A stretch of 64,000 nt of DNA from Sipunculus nudus (GCA_026874595.1 CM049319.1:56428917-56492916), one strand, 5' to 3'; positions 51,701 through 63,275 are shown, counted from the stretch's first letter. Program-made: numbers and translations. The notes: generated from the sequence alone by a model not told the origin.

Positions 51701-54700
51701 GGACGCTGTGCAAAAATGGTTGCAGGTGGCGCCACCATTTTTAGTACATGTTATAAAGCTATCAAAGGGCTACATTTGTGCAAAATTTTTAGCCTGATCG
51801 GTCAAACGGTTGCCGAGATATGTGGGTTTATGTGTGGAAACAGACGCACAAATGGACGCTGGGCAGCAAGGAAAGGTCAGAAGTCAACCAAAAATGAGGG
51901 TGCAGCAGGTCACATGTGACCTGATGATAAACCGATTCGCTTAAAATGCAAACCAAGTTTTTTCAAACAGTTGAAAGAAACAGTTCCAATAATCTGGGAA
52001 TTCTGCTTCTAAACAATGTGTCCAGACGTCTAGACGCTGTGTCTAGACGTCTAGACACATTGTCTAGACACCCCCCAGAGCCAGGTCAGTTGCCATGGTG
52101 ATGTCTGGACCCCACATGTTTGTACTGAGTGACCTCTTACTTGGTTGCTGAAACTCAGTATGAAGTCAAATCTGTTTTCAAATACAGAAAGCCTTTTTCA
52201 TTTAGCTACAATGCTTTTTTAAAACTGTATTTACCCAATCTATTCTTATAAAACTGGCAGAACCCTACCATAGAATAATTCTTGTAAAGTTTAAACCAAT
52301 CAGCTGAACAGTTTCATCATTAATCAGTGTATAAGCTAGAAGAGTTTAAAATTACGTTTTCACTTGTAAAAAACACATCAATGTAGGTGGCGCCACCAAT
52401 ACATCAAAATCAGATATGACATATGTGACAAACATTGGTATAAAATTTGGTCATTATAGCTCCAGCCGTTTTTGAGATTTTAATTTTAGTGTGCTTTTTT
52501 GGACAGATGACTAAGTTCAACCTCCTGTAACTTGGCCAAAAATCTCCGAACTGGAACCATTCGAACAAACTTGAGAGAGATTGTTCCAGGGATCATTTTT
52601 GTGAAATACTGGACAATTTGGCTGGACAGTTTCAGAGAAGAAGATTTTTAAAGGTTTTTAAGCTTTTTCTCTATATAATCTAAATAAATGCAGATACCCA
52701 ATAATAAGCTCCAGGGCACCAAGTTTCACATGTGACGAATTTTTACATGTAATTTGGAGGTGCTAGCTCCGACATTTTCTGACTTACAGCCATGGACTGC
52801 GGAAAGCCAGCCCTGGATGGCAGACGGCGGACGGACGACGCTGCGCCATCGCATAAGCTCACAGGTTCGCTAAAAAAATACAGGTGGCTCCACCAGTCTG
52901 CAGAAACTAATGAAACACTCCATAATCAATATCCATGCAAAGAATCATGGTGATCTCTGCATCAGTTGTTCAGATACTTCAGCTTTTGTATCAAATTTTC
53001 CATTATTCTGGGGGATACTTCTGAGTCCTATAGCTTGAAGGATATGGGTAACAGAGACCTAATTTCAGGTTCCCACAGGCACTTTTCATGGGCCTCCTTG
53101 CATGACAAGAATGAAGATTCTAGGTCCAGTTGTTACAATTTGTGCAACATTAACAGATGACAGCATCCTTAAAGGTCTCAAAAATAGAGAAAAAAATTTG
53201 AAAAATTGAATTAAATATAGGTAGCACCACCAGTCTGCAGAAACTGATGAAACACTCCATAATCAATATCCATGCAAAGAATCATGGTGATCTCTGCATT
53301 ATTTGTTCAGATACTTCAGCTTTTGTATCAAATTTTCCATTATTCTAAGGGATACTTTGGAGTCCTGTAGCTTGAAGGATATGGGTAACAGAAACCTATT
53401 TCAGGTTTCTACAGGCCTTTTTCATGGGCCTCCTTGCATGACAAGAATAAAGATTCTAGGTCCAGTTGTTACAATTTGTGCAACGTTAACAGATTACAGC
53501 ATCCTTAAAGGTCTCAAAAATAGAGAAAAAAATTTGAAAAATTGAATAAAATATAGGTGGCACCAAGAGTCTGCAGAAACTGATGAAACACTCCATAATC
53601 AATATCCATGCAAAGATTCATGGTGATCTCTGCATTAGTTGTTCAGATACTTCAGCTTTTGTATCAAATTTTCCATTATTCTAAGGGATACTTCGGAATC
53701 CTATAGCTTGAAGGATATGGGTAACAGAGACGTAATTTCAGGTTTCCACAGGCACTTTTCATGGGCCTCCTTGCATGACAAGAATGAAGATTCTAGGTCC
53801 AGTTGTTACAATTTGTGCAACGTTAACAGATGACAGCATCCTTAAAGGTCTCAAAAATATAGAAAAAAATTTGAAAAAATTGAATTAAATATAGGTGGCA
53901 CCACCAGTCTGCAGAAACTGATGAAACACTCCATAATCAATATCCATGCAAAGAATCATGGTGATCTCTGCATTATTTGTTCAGATACTTCAGCTTTTGT
54001 ATCAAATTTTCCATTATTCTGGGGGATACTTCTGAGTCCTATAGCTTGAAGGATATGGGTAACAGAGACCTAATTTCAGGTTCCCACAGGCACTTTTCAT
54101 GGGCCTCCTTGCATGACAAGAATGAAGATTCTAGGTCCAGTTGTTACAATTTGCGCAACGTTAACAGATGACAGCATCCCTAAAGGTCTCATAAATAGAG
54201 AAAAAAATTTGAAAAATTGAATTAAATATAGGTAGCACCACCAGTCTGCAGAAACTGATGAAACACTCCATAATCAATATCCATGCAAAGAATCATGGTG
54301 ATCTCTGCATTTTTTGTTCAGATACTTCAGCTTTTGTATCAAATTTTCCATTATTCTAAGGGATACTTTGGAGTCCTGTAGCTTGAAGGATATGGGTAAC
54401 AGAAACCTATTTCAGGTTTCTACAGGCCTTTTTCATGGGCCTCCTTGCATGACAAGAATAAAGATTCTAGGTCCAGTTGTTACAATTTGTGCAACGTTAA
54501 CAGATTACAGCATCCTTAAAGGTCTCAAAAATAGAGAAAAAAATTTGAAAAATTGAATAAAATATAGGTGGCACCAAGAGTCTGCAGAAACTGATGAAAC
54601 ACTCCATAATCAATATCCATGCAAAGAATCATGGTGATCTCTGCATTATTTGTTCAGATACTTCAGCTTTTGTATCAAATTTTCCATTATTCTAAGGGAT

Positions 54701-57700
54701 ACTTCGGAATCCTATAGCTTGAAGGATATGGGTAACAGAGACGTAATTTCAGGTTTCCACAGGCACTTTTCATGGGCCTCCTTGCATGACAAGAATGAAG
54801 ATTCTAGGTCCAGTTGTTACAATTTGTGCAACGTTAACAGATGACAGCATCCTTAAAGGTCTCAAAAATATAGAAAAAAATTTGAAAAATTGAATAAAAT
54901 ATAGGTGGCACCAAGAGTCTGCAGAAACTGATGAAACACTCCATAATCAATATCCATGCAAAGAATCATGGTGATCTCTGCATTATTTGTTCAGATACTT
55001 CAGCTTTTGTATCAAATTTTCCATTATTCTAAGGGATACTTCGGAATCCTATAGCTTGAAGGATATGGGTAACAGAGACGTAATTTCAGGTTTCCACAGG
55101 CACTTTTCATGGGCCTCCTTGCATGACAAGAATGAAGATTCTAGGTCCAGTTGTTACAATTTGTGCAACGTTAACAGATGACAGCATCCTTAAAGGTCTC
55201 AAAAAAATAGAAAAAAATTTGAAAAAATTGAATTAAATATAGGTGGCACCACCAGTCTGCAGAAACTGATGAAACACTCCATAATCAATATCCATTCAAA
55301 GAATCATGGTGATCTCTGCATTAGTTGTTCAGATACTTCAGCTTTTGTATCAAATTTTCCATTATTCTGGGGGATACTTCTGAGTCCTATAGCTTGAAGT
55401 ATATGGGTAACAGAGACCTAATTTCAGGTTCCCACAGGCACTTTTCATGGGCCTCCTTGCATGACAAGAATGAAGATTCTAGGTCCAGTTGTTACAATTT
55501 GTGCAACGTTAACAGATTACAGCATCCTTAAAGGTCTCAAAAATAGAAAAAAAAATTTGAAAAATTGAATAAAATATAGGTGGCACCAAGAGTCTGCAGA
55601 AACTGATGAAACACTCCATAATCAATATCCATGCAAAGAATCATGGTGATCTCTGCATTATTTGTTCAGATACTTCAGCTTTTGTATCAAATTTTCCATT
55701 ATTCTAAGGGATACTTCGGAATCCTATAGCTTGAAGGATATGGGTAACAGAGACGTAATTTCAGGTTTCCACAGGCACTTTTCATGGGCCTCCTTGCATG
55801 ACAAGAATGAAGATTCTAGGTCCAGTTGTTACAATTTGTGCAACGTTAACAGATGACAGCATCCTTAAAGGTCTCAAAAATAGAGAAAAAAATTTGAAAA
55901 ATTGAATAAAATATAGGTGGCACCAAGAGTCTGCAGAAACTGATGAAACACTCCATAATCAATATCCTTGCAAAGAATCATGGTGATCTCTGCATTATTT
56001 GTTCAGATACTTCAGCTTTTGTATCAAATTTTCCATTATTCTAAGGGATACTTCGGAATCCTATAGCTTGAAGGATATGGGTAACAGAGACGTAATTTCA
56101 GGTTTCCACAGGCACTTTTCATGGGCCTCCTTGCATGACAAGAATGAAGATTCTAGGTCCAGTTGTTACAATTTGTGCAACGTTAACAGATGACAGCATC
56201 CTTAAAGGTCTCAAAAATAGAGAAAAAATTTGAAAAATTGAATAAAATATAGGTGGCACCAAGAGTCTGCAGAAACTGATGAAACACTCCATAATCAATA
56301 TCCATGCAAAGAATCATGGTGATCTCTGCATTATTTGTTCAGATACTTCAGCTTTTGTATCAAATTTTCCATTATTCTAAGGGATACTTCGGAATCCTAT
56401 AGCTTGAAGGATATGGGTAACAGAGACGTAATTTCAGGTTTCCACAGGCACTTTTCATGGGCCTCCTTGCATGACAAGAATGAAGATTCTAGGTCCAGTT
56501 GTTACAATTTGTGCAACGTTAACAGATGACAGCATCCTTAAAGGTCTCAAAAATATAGAAAAAAATTTGAAAAAATTTAATTAAATATAGGTGGCACCAC
56601 CAGTCTGCAGAAACTGATGAAACACTCCATAATCAATATCCATTCAAAGAATCATGGTGATCTCTGCATTAGTTGTTCAGATACTTCAGCTTTTGTATCA
56701 AATTTTCCATTATTCTGGGGGATACTTCTGAGTCCTTTAGCTTGAAGTATATGGGTAACAGAGACCTAATTTCAGGTTCCCACAGGCACTTTTCATGGGC
56801 CTCCTTGCATGACAAGAATGAAGATTCTAGGTCCAGTTGTTACAATTTGTGCAACGTTAACAGATGACAGCATCCCTAAAGGTCTCATAAATAGAGAAAA
56901 AAATTTGAAAAATTGAATTAAATATAGGTAGCACCACCAGTCTGCATAAACTGATGAAACACTCCATAATCAATATCCATGCAAAGAATCATGGTGATCT
57001 CTGCATTATTTGTTCAGATACTTCAGCTTTTGTATCAAATTTTCCATTATTCTAAGGGATACTTTGGAGTCCTGTAGCTTGAAGGATATGGGTAACAGAA
57101 ACCTAATTTCAGGTTTCCACAAGCACTCTTCATGGGCCTCCTTGCATGACAAGAATGAAAATTCTAGGTCCAGTTGTTACAATTTGTGCAATGTTAGCAG
57201 ATGACAGCATCATTAAAGGTCTCAAAAATAGAGAAAAAAATTTGAAAAATTGAATAAAATATAGGTGGCACCACCAGTCTGCAGAAACTGATGAAACACT
57301 GCATAATCAATTTCCATGCAAAGAATCATGGTGATCTCTGCATTAGTTGTTCAGATACTTCAGCTTTTGTATCAAATTTTCCATTATTCTGAGGGATACT
57401 TCGGAGTCCTATAGCTTGAAGGATATGGGTAACAGAGACCTAACTTCAGGTTTCCACAGGCACTTTTCATGGGCCTCCTTGCATGACAAGAATGAAGATT
57501 CCAGGTCCAGTTGTTTCAATTTGTGCAACGTTAACAGATGACATTATCCTTAAAGGTCTCAAAAATAGAGAGAAAAAATTGAAAAATTGAATAAAATATA
57601 GGTTGCACCACCAGTCTGCAGAAACTGATGAAACACTCCATAATCAATATCCATGCAAAGAATCATGGTGATCTCTGCATTTGTTGTTCAGATACTTCAG

Positions 57701-60700
57701 CTTTTGTATCAAATTTTCCATTATTCTGAGGATACTTCGGAGTCCTATAGCTTGAAGGATATGGGAAACAGAGACCTAATTTCAGGTTTCCACAGGCACT
57801 TTTCATGGGCCTCCTTGCATGACAAAAATGAAGATTCTAGGTCCAGTTGTTACGATTTGTACCATGTTGACAGATAACTACATCTTTAAAGGTCTCAAAA
57901 ATAGAGAAAAAATTTGTAAAAATTTGAAAAAATAAGGTGGCGCCACCTGTCTGCAGGAACTGATGGAACACCTCTTGATCAATATGTATGTAAACAAGGG
58001 ACCCATGGGTCACGGCGCTCAGCTGATCGTGATTGGACCATAAATGTTTCTCCACTGTGATACTATATCGAGTCGATAAAGCTTATGAATATCATGGACA
58101 TGTTGGGCTATTATAAAGGAATGTAATGTAATATGTGAGTAAATGATAAATGAAATAACCTGACTGATGGATTAATAGAGTCATATATAGTGGTTTATTT
58201 TTTATTTATTAAAGAGGTGTAGAAAATTGTGATATATTTGAGCAAATATGAATGCAATGACAGCATTAATAAGCAGTAGTAGAATGATGATAAGGCTATT
58301 TGTTGAAGGATCTAAAGTGTATGGTAGTCTGCAAGCTTTCAATTTGACAGATATGATGTTATGATTAACTATGCTGATGAAGTGATTTATGAATTTGTGA
58401 CTGTATGACACAATATCTCTTTAGTCTTGACAAGGTACATTATTGTGATGCCCTCAATGTCTACATATTACACAATATTGACATAATTTCTGGCATGAAC
58501 ATAGGTACCTATGGACGAATAGTTATACAAAATATTAAAGTATGAATATATCTGATTCATCTTGTTCTTGCTTACTGAGGCTGACTTTGGGATGGGGTTC
58601 GGAGAAGGGAAAAGTGAGGGCAGCACGAAGGTGGATGTAGAAATATTCTATTGTAATGTTTTTCATTTATATAAGAATATGAAAAGCTAAGAGGAAAGGG
58701 GCCCTCCTACTTGGTTATAGTAAAGTTCTAAATATATGATTGCAAACTAATACTCTGACAAGACTGTCATGAAGAAAAACAGTAAAAGTTTTGAGATACT
58801 GTAATGTATGAAAATTTACAGATGGAAAATTTACGGATGGACAGGCAAGTGGACAGAATGGACTAATACCTTTATTTCACTTTCAAGGGAATAATGCATT
58901 TAAGTTTATATATAAGCCTATTTTTTTTTAAGCATATCCACTTTTTCCATTAAGAAGTTTTTATCTGAATCATTTTTTTTATTTACAGGTTTTATAAATT
59001 TTAAATGAAAAAACCTGAAAATATAAGTAAAAAATATTAGAATTGTTGCAAAAGTTGCAATCATTATATATACAGAGTAAAAAACTGAAACTATAAGTTA
59101 AAATATTAGAATTGTTGCAAAAGTTGCAATCATCATATATCCAGAGTGTAGCTTATATTGGGTCATATTATGCATACACATATATTTAATTATTTTTAAA
59201 TCATAAATGTTTAAACTGAATTTAAAAGAAAATAATGCCACAACATGGCATCTACAAGAATATTCCTTGAATCACTATTAAAAAGTTTTGCACATTGGAG
59301 TTTTCAGTACCTGCTTAATTTTATTCACCAAAATAAAATAAAAGATTCAGTAAATTTGATAAAATAAAACATCTTTTCAAATAAAGTATACACACTGTTG
59401 GTTGAATGAGAAACAAACAATATCATTGTGCTAATTACTATCCAAGTTTTAATTAATTACTGAAATTAATAGTCAATTTCACACCTGGTGAAGTTTTTAC
59501 TCCTCTGAAGTAAGGAATTACTTATCTCATGAACATCCACACTTTCATAGCAATACACCACTTTGTGGACACAATTAAATGTACACTTTAATCATTGTAA
59601 CCCTGGTGGTACAATACAAAATCTAAAATGTAGCATAGCCTAGAATAAGAATGAATCACATACAGAAAATAATAACATTCATCTAGTTTATGCACCATCT
59701 GGGGGGGGGGGGGGAGGGAGTGCAGAGCAGAGGGGAAGCCTGCTGGTAGTGGCCAAGCTGACCCAAGGCAAGCTGCCTGGGGTGGGTTACATAATGCAAG
59801 TGAAGGCTGTACTACTAGGTGGGCTAGATGTAAACAACACTTGACATGGTGTAAGAAAACATGAATAAAAGCTATTCTTTCCAATCAATTTCTTTGAAAT
59901 TTCAGATTTTAAAAGATTAAATCCTTTGTATATATGCTGTGAAAATTAAATCAACAGTGCCAAAGTTGGACAAAATTTAAGGTATTGATTTTTTATTTAT
60001 GCTAATAACTTGAAAAATTTGCAAAATTCAGATCTAATTTTGGGTAAACAATTGAATCTTGATTAAATAAAGTTATATTCCTGAAAAAAAGTCTCTAGGT
60101 TCAGCAATTCTCATGTGAGTAAATATATTTCCTGATTTTTTAAACAAATTGCATTATGTTTTGGCCCATAACTTCAAAATAATACCCAATACTAACCTAA
60201 TTTTTGGTATGTTCATAGAAAATGTATAAAAGAATGTGAATCCTAAATACGATCAAAAACAGATCAGTGGTTTTGATATTAGGCAGCCCTGAAGTGTAAC
60301 AATGGCTTTTTTTATGGAAAACGGAGGTTTTTTTTCCTTAATATCTCAAAGTCCTGAACAAAGTCCTAATGACCCAATTTTCGGTATGGTAGGAGATTTT
60401 GGGGACATCTAAAATTATGTCAACAGCCTGGGGAGCATAGAGATGTGCACTGAATGACCTACAGTCATCAAAGTGGACTGCTTGACAATGTAAGGGAATA
60501 CAACAAGAGCCTCCAAAAAAATTCAATAACTAGCCTAATTTTGCAGCTTTTATTTTTAAATTTCAGATTTTAACAGATTAAATCCTTATGTATACATGGT
60601 GTGAATCATGGAATTAAATCCACAGTACTTACAGGAAAAAAACGTGCCATGGCCAAAGTTGGGCAAAATTAAGGTACCAATTTTATATTTTTGCCAATAT

Positions 60701-62897
60701 TTAAAAAAATTTAACAAATTTTGATCTAATTTTTGGTATACAATTAAATTTTGATTAATATAAGTTGTATTACTGGAAAAAAGTCCCTACCTTTAACACT
60801 TTTGGTCTTAAGTGACCAAATATCTTCCTGATTTTTTTACAAAGTCCATTATGTTTGGGCCCATAACTTTTTTAAATTATATAATACTGACTTAATATCT
60901 GGCATGTAGATAGGAACTATATAGAGGAATATTTATGGTAAATATGAAGAAAACCAGATGAGTGGTTTTGATTTTAGGCAGTCCTGAAGTGTGAAAATAG
61001 ATTTTTAATAAAAAATTGAGGTTTTTCCTTAATATCTCAGGGGAACGAAGTCCTATTGACCCAATTTTTGGCATGGTAGGAGATTATGGGGACATCTAAC
61101 AGTATGCCGAAATTCAGATTCGTAGGTCCAACGGTGTCGAAACGTGCCAGTCTTAAGGACGGACATCCAGACGGACAGACGGACGGACGGACAAACAGAC
61201 GGACGGACGACGGACAATGGACCATGACTATAGCTCAGATGACTTATAGTCAGCTGAGCTAAAAATCACTACCATCAGTGTTGTAGTTATTGAGATGTTG
61301 CAGTTTGTTTTTATCAAATTTTCCATCATTCTGTTGGGTAATTGGGAGCCCCACAGCTCAAAGGATATAGGTAACAGAGACCTTATTTCAGGTTTCCATG
61401 AAGACTTTTCTTAGGTCTCTCACTGTGTCAAGAGTGAAGATTCTAGGTCCAGTTGTTACAATTTTTACCCTGTTGACAGATGTTCATATTTTTAAAGGTC
61501 TCAAAAATAGAGAAAACAATTCATAAAAAATTGAAAAATACAGGTGGTGCCACCAGTCTGCAGAAACTGATGAAACATCTCATGATCAATATGTATGCCA
61601 AAAATCATGACCATCAGTGATGAAGTTAATTAGATATTGAAGTTTTTGTATGAAATTTTTAACTATTCTGGGGGGTACTTTGGGGCCCCATAGCTTGAAG
61701 GATTTGGGTAACAGAGACCTAATTTCTGGTTTCCATGGAGACTTTTCATAGGTCTCTCAGTGTGTCAAGAATGAAGATTCAAGGTCCAGTCTTTACGATT
61801 TGTGCCCTGTTAACAGATGTTCACATTTTCAAAGGTCTCAAAAATAGAGAAAAAACTCGTAAAAAATTGAAAGATACAGGTGGTGCCACCAGTCTGCAGG
61901 AACTGATGGAACATCTCATGATCAAAATGTATGCCAAAAATCATGACCATCAGTGATGTAGTTAATGAGATATTGAAGTTTTTGTATGAAATTTTTTACT
62001 ATTCTAGGGGGTACTTTGGGGCCCAATAGCTCGAAGAATATGGGTAACAGAGACCTAATTTCTGATTTCCAAGGAGATTTTTCATGGACCTCTCAGAATG
62101 CCAAGTTACAAGATTCTAGGTCCAGCGTTACGATTTGTGCCCTGTTAACGGACAGACAGCAGGATGACCGGATGGTCGACGGACAAAGTGTGATTGCTAA
62201 AGCTCAGATGACTTACAGTCAGCTGACCTAAAAATGTGGCTGGAAAAACCTGCTGCAAATTCAGTAGATGTGATGATGGAACCAAAACTTTTGCTAATTT
62301 ATTTACTTCTTTCATCATTCATGATGACAATAGTAACCCAGGAGAGGAAACCAAACATGACAAAAAAGGACAGAAACCATGGTGATGTGCACATTAAATT
62401 GGTATGCGTGTGGGTATTTGCCTGCTGGCAAGACTTTAAATTTAGTTGCAGATATTTCAGGGCAAATACATAAAATTGGTCTGAAAATAAATCGGTAGAT
62501 GGGAGGGCCGCTTAATGGCAGAATACTCTGTGTCAGTCACTGCCAGCAGGTGGCACTAGTGAGGAATGAATTTCAGGCCTATTCTGAATGTTAAGTCAAA
62601 TAGCTTTACCTGAGAGACAATGTTGATGACCCCTCGTGACCCCAGTTGACCAGGTTTCCCCCCGAGCTGCACGGTAGCCATTTTACCACCAGCGACCGGT
62701 TTCCCGGTTAGGATCACAGGTTTCCCACCAATCATGATGGGCTTCCCACCAACCACAACTGGTTTAGCACCTGCTTGACCAGTTGACTGGATCAGCTGTG
62801 TGGAGAGGACACTAGTAGCGCCCCCTGGTGTTCCGGCTTTACCCTGTGCTGATCCTAGCATCACTGTAGCTGGTTTTCCTCCTTGGCCTAGTGACAA
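40987..62897 (-). CDS. C-terminal part (346 aa) of a Gly/Gln/Thr/Lys-rich, probably nuclear protein; 5' exons outside the window
   Basis: Four exons on the minus strand: 62897-62610, 46872-46626, 45128-45003, 41366-40987. Each has AG/GT borders and phases (0, 1, 1) join without a break to a TAA at 40989-40987, for 1041 nt. The protein is low-complexity: first GGKP repeats (VVGGKPIMIGGKP, ILTGKPVAGGK), then VQRGQGQVVQGQGGKQP, IILTQIPAGTKLKPG, IIVQSSQAQPRVV and YLKTVITQPGGK, ending acidic (TEDMETGGEQTGED). Such sequence is typical of flexible regions of metazoan chromatin and transcription cofactors; NFRKB (INO80 complex), HCF-1 and YEATS2 have tails of this kind, and I cannot decide between them. 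No catalytic or DNA-binding domain is visible. AATAAA overlaps the end (40985-40980). Confidence 0.82.
41467..41975. repeat. Dispersed repeat with TGACCTCTGACCTCATTAAATATGCATG units, copy 2
   Basis: Starts GAACAAGAGCACTGCAAATG and follows the same order of ~150-base subunits as the copy at 35428-35955. Confidence 0.7.
42247..42705. mobile_element. MITE with TTAA flanks and AGG(T/G)GCCC ends
   Basis: Flanked by TTAA at 42243-42246 and 42706-42709. The ends AGGTGCCCAATCATCTA and (inverse) AGGGGCCCTGTCACCTA pair over about 17 bases. 459 bases, non-coding. The ends resemble the left terminus of the TTAAAGGGGCC repeats at 18968 and 34757. Confidence 0.7.
43300..43960. promoter_or_regulatory. CpG-rich, promoter-like island inside an intron
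   Basis: CpG and GC content rise sharply against the AT-rich surroundings. CCAAT-type motifs (CCAATCA near 43357 and 43412, inverted ATTGG near 43789) and a GGGCGGAGCC box (43743-43752) are present. It could be an internal promoter, an unmethylated island or an unrecognised insertion; no transcript evidence is available from sequence. Confidence 0.35.
45003..45128 (-). CDS. Minus-strand gene, penultimate exon
   Basis: Acceptor TTTTTAACAG, donor CAGGTATGT, 126 bp, phase 1 to 1. Encodes the GAQIIVQSSQAQPRVVTPQL stretch. Confidence 0.82.
45129..46625 (-). other. Intron of the minus-strand gene (1.5 kb)
   Basis: AT-rich; no repeats, TIRs or further exons recognised. Confidence 0.7.
46626..46872 (-). 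CDS. Minus-strand gene, second exon in the window
   Basis: Acceptor TTTTATTACAG, donor CAGGTCAG. 247 bp, phase 0 in and 1 out. Ser/Thr-rich, then VQRGQGQVVQGQGGKQP. Confidence 0.83.
47110..48746 (+). mobile_element. Tandem-core repeat element, copy 3 (best preserved)
   Basis: Starts ACTAGAATACGGGTAGTCGAC and a TGTATCCGCCTAAATCAGAG block. Then come four nearly identical 280-bp units: the palindrome GGTGGCGCCACC recurs at 47378, 47658, 47938 and 48218, exactly 280 apart. Each unit also has a second GGTGGCGCCACCA-like word after TGGTTGCA. The element ends with a (GGC)24 tract and the hairpin GTATCCGC...GGCGGATAC next to CTCTGTTTT, at about 48718-48741. No protein coded. Confidence 0.75.
48629..48700. 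repeat. (GGC)24 trinucleotide tract
   Basis: 72 bases of perfect GGC/CGG repeat within the right part of the tandem-core element. Short GCC/GCG versions occur at the same place in copy 1 (450-470), so the tract has expanded here. Confidence 0.97.
49487..50608. repeat. 39-bp minisatellite, about 29 units
   Basis: Consensus contains TGCACTGCATGTCATGATTG then TCTGCAGTGTTAGAGCATG. As 39 = 13 codons and the unit has few stops, open frames appear on both strands, the longest 281 codons on the minus strand with a 13-residue period (QCTCSNTADNHDM). Confidence 0.95.
51166..51935 (+). mobile_element. Tandem-core repeat element, copy 4 (right end lost)
   Basis: Starts CCAGAATATGGGTAGTCAAC and GTGTATCCGC..AAATCAGAGTGGG. 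About one and a half core units follow, with GGTGGCGCCACC at about 51577. It reaches the GTGTGGAAACAGACGCACAAA segment and ends without the GGC tract and hairpin. Confidence 0.65.
52038..52059. repeat. Perfect 22-bp palindrome of GTCTAGAC units
   Basis: The core GTGTCTAGACGTCTAGACAC reads the same on both strands. Further GTCTAGAC/GACGTCTAGAC copies flank it within 52020-52070. Confidence 0.85.
52376..52876. repeat. Single repeat unit leading into the 337-bp array
   Basis: Opens with AATGTAGGTGGCGCCACCAA and ends with a GGCGGACGGACGACG stretch and AAGCTCACAGGTTCGCTAAAA, a decayed version of the hairpin end seen at 61232 and 62201. Confidence 0.5.
52880..57945. repeat. 337-bp satellite-like array, 15 units
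   Basis: Unit starts (AGGTGGC.CCACCAGTCTGCAG) recur every 336-338 bases. Within units: CTCCATAATCAATATCCATG, TCAGATACTTCAGCTTTTGT, GAAGGATATGGGTAACAGA and TTCTAGGTCCAGTTGTTACA. Variants form an order: A (starts near 52966, 53977), B (53303, 54314), C (53639, 54650), with A-B-C repeated at 1011 bases. A second pattern follows, with A-type units at 55325 and 56673 (1348 apart) separated by C units. The 64-codon frame in each unit is not considered a gene. Confidence 0.95.
57946..59895. other. Unassigned intronic DNA
   Basis: Begins with a GGGACCCATGGGTCAC..GCTCAGCTGA stretch resembling one at 50810-50850, then AT-rich DNA with a G run at 59701-59713. A short duplicated AGAATTGTTGCAAAAGTTGC block lies near 59040 and 59108. 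No exon supported. Confidence 0.5.
59900..61265. repeat. Two-unit ~640-bp repeat ending in a hairpin
   Basis: Blocks AGATTAAATCCTT, GCCAAAGTTGG.CAAAATT, AAAAAAGTC.CTA, GGCCCATAACTT, GGCAGYCCTGAAGTGT and TTCCTTAATATCTCA occur in the same order in about 59905-60420 and 60560-61130. The repeat closes with (GACGGACG)n at 61157-61215 and a 13-bp stem hairpin (AGCTCAGATGACT / AGTCAGCTGAGCT, 61232-61260) followed by AAAAAT. Confidence 0.75.
61266..62235. repeat. Three diverged ~310-bp units related to the 337-bp satellite, ending in the same hairpin
   Basis: Shares TCTGCAGAAACTGATG, GATATGGGTAACAGAGACC, TTCTAGGTCCAG and TTGTGCCCTGTTAACAG words with the array at 52880-57945, but each unit is considerably diverged. 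Ends ACGGACAAAGTGTG..., hairpin 62201-62229, then AAAAAT. Confidence 0.75.
62610..62897 (-). CDS. Minus-strand gene, first exon in the window (GGKP repeats)
   Basis: Acceptor TTCAACAG before 62897, donor CAGGTAAAG after 62610. 288 bp, 96 codons, phase 0 both sides. Repeated GGKP tetrapeptides separated by hydrophobic pairs. Confidence 0.85.
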
Positions 62898-63273
62898 CTG
62901 TTGAAGATAATGTTTTAATGTGAAACAATTGGTAACAAGAACTAGGACATGCCAATGGACCACATACATAAACCTCAATTGCATCTAATATGGCTTTCAA
63001 AATTCAAAATGCAAAAAATTAATATGAGTAAGATATGTATTTTATGTTATTTGCTAATAATCGAAAGGAAAAATCCACTGGTATGAGGCTACTTTGAGTA
63101 GTTGTCAAAATATAAAGAGTTTACATACACATTTAAAGTAACAGAGCCTGATTCAAATCCTTATTCTGCCCACAACAAAATAATTCATACACAAAAAAAC
63201 TGATGAGTTAGATCGTAAAAACTTGAAAATAGCATAATTTAAGCTTACAAATAAGGTCAACAACAGTACTAGT
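62898..63273 (-). other. Intron of the minus-strand gene (part)
   Basis: AT-rich, nothing recognised; the intron continues into the element on the right. Confidence 0.6.
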
Positions 63274-63275
63274 AC

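Larger units (their letters stand above)
46873..62609 (-). other. Large intron of the minus-strand gene (15.7 kb)
   Basis: Almost wholly repeat-derived; see separate entries. Phase is 0 on both sides, so further unseen exons between are possible, but none was supported. Confidence 0.7.

Noticed and set aside
52966-57877. Fifteen near-identical 64-80-codon open frames, one per satellite unit
   Set aside because: They follow from the repeated unit itself. Some units shift frame freely (the B type), which a selected peptide would not.
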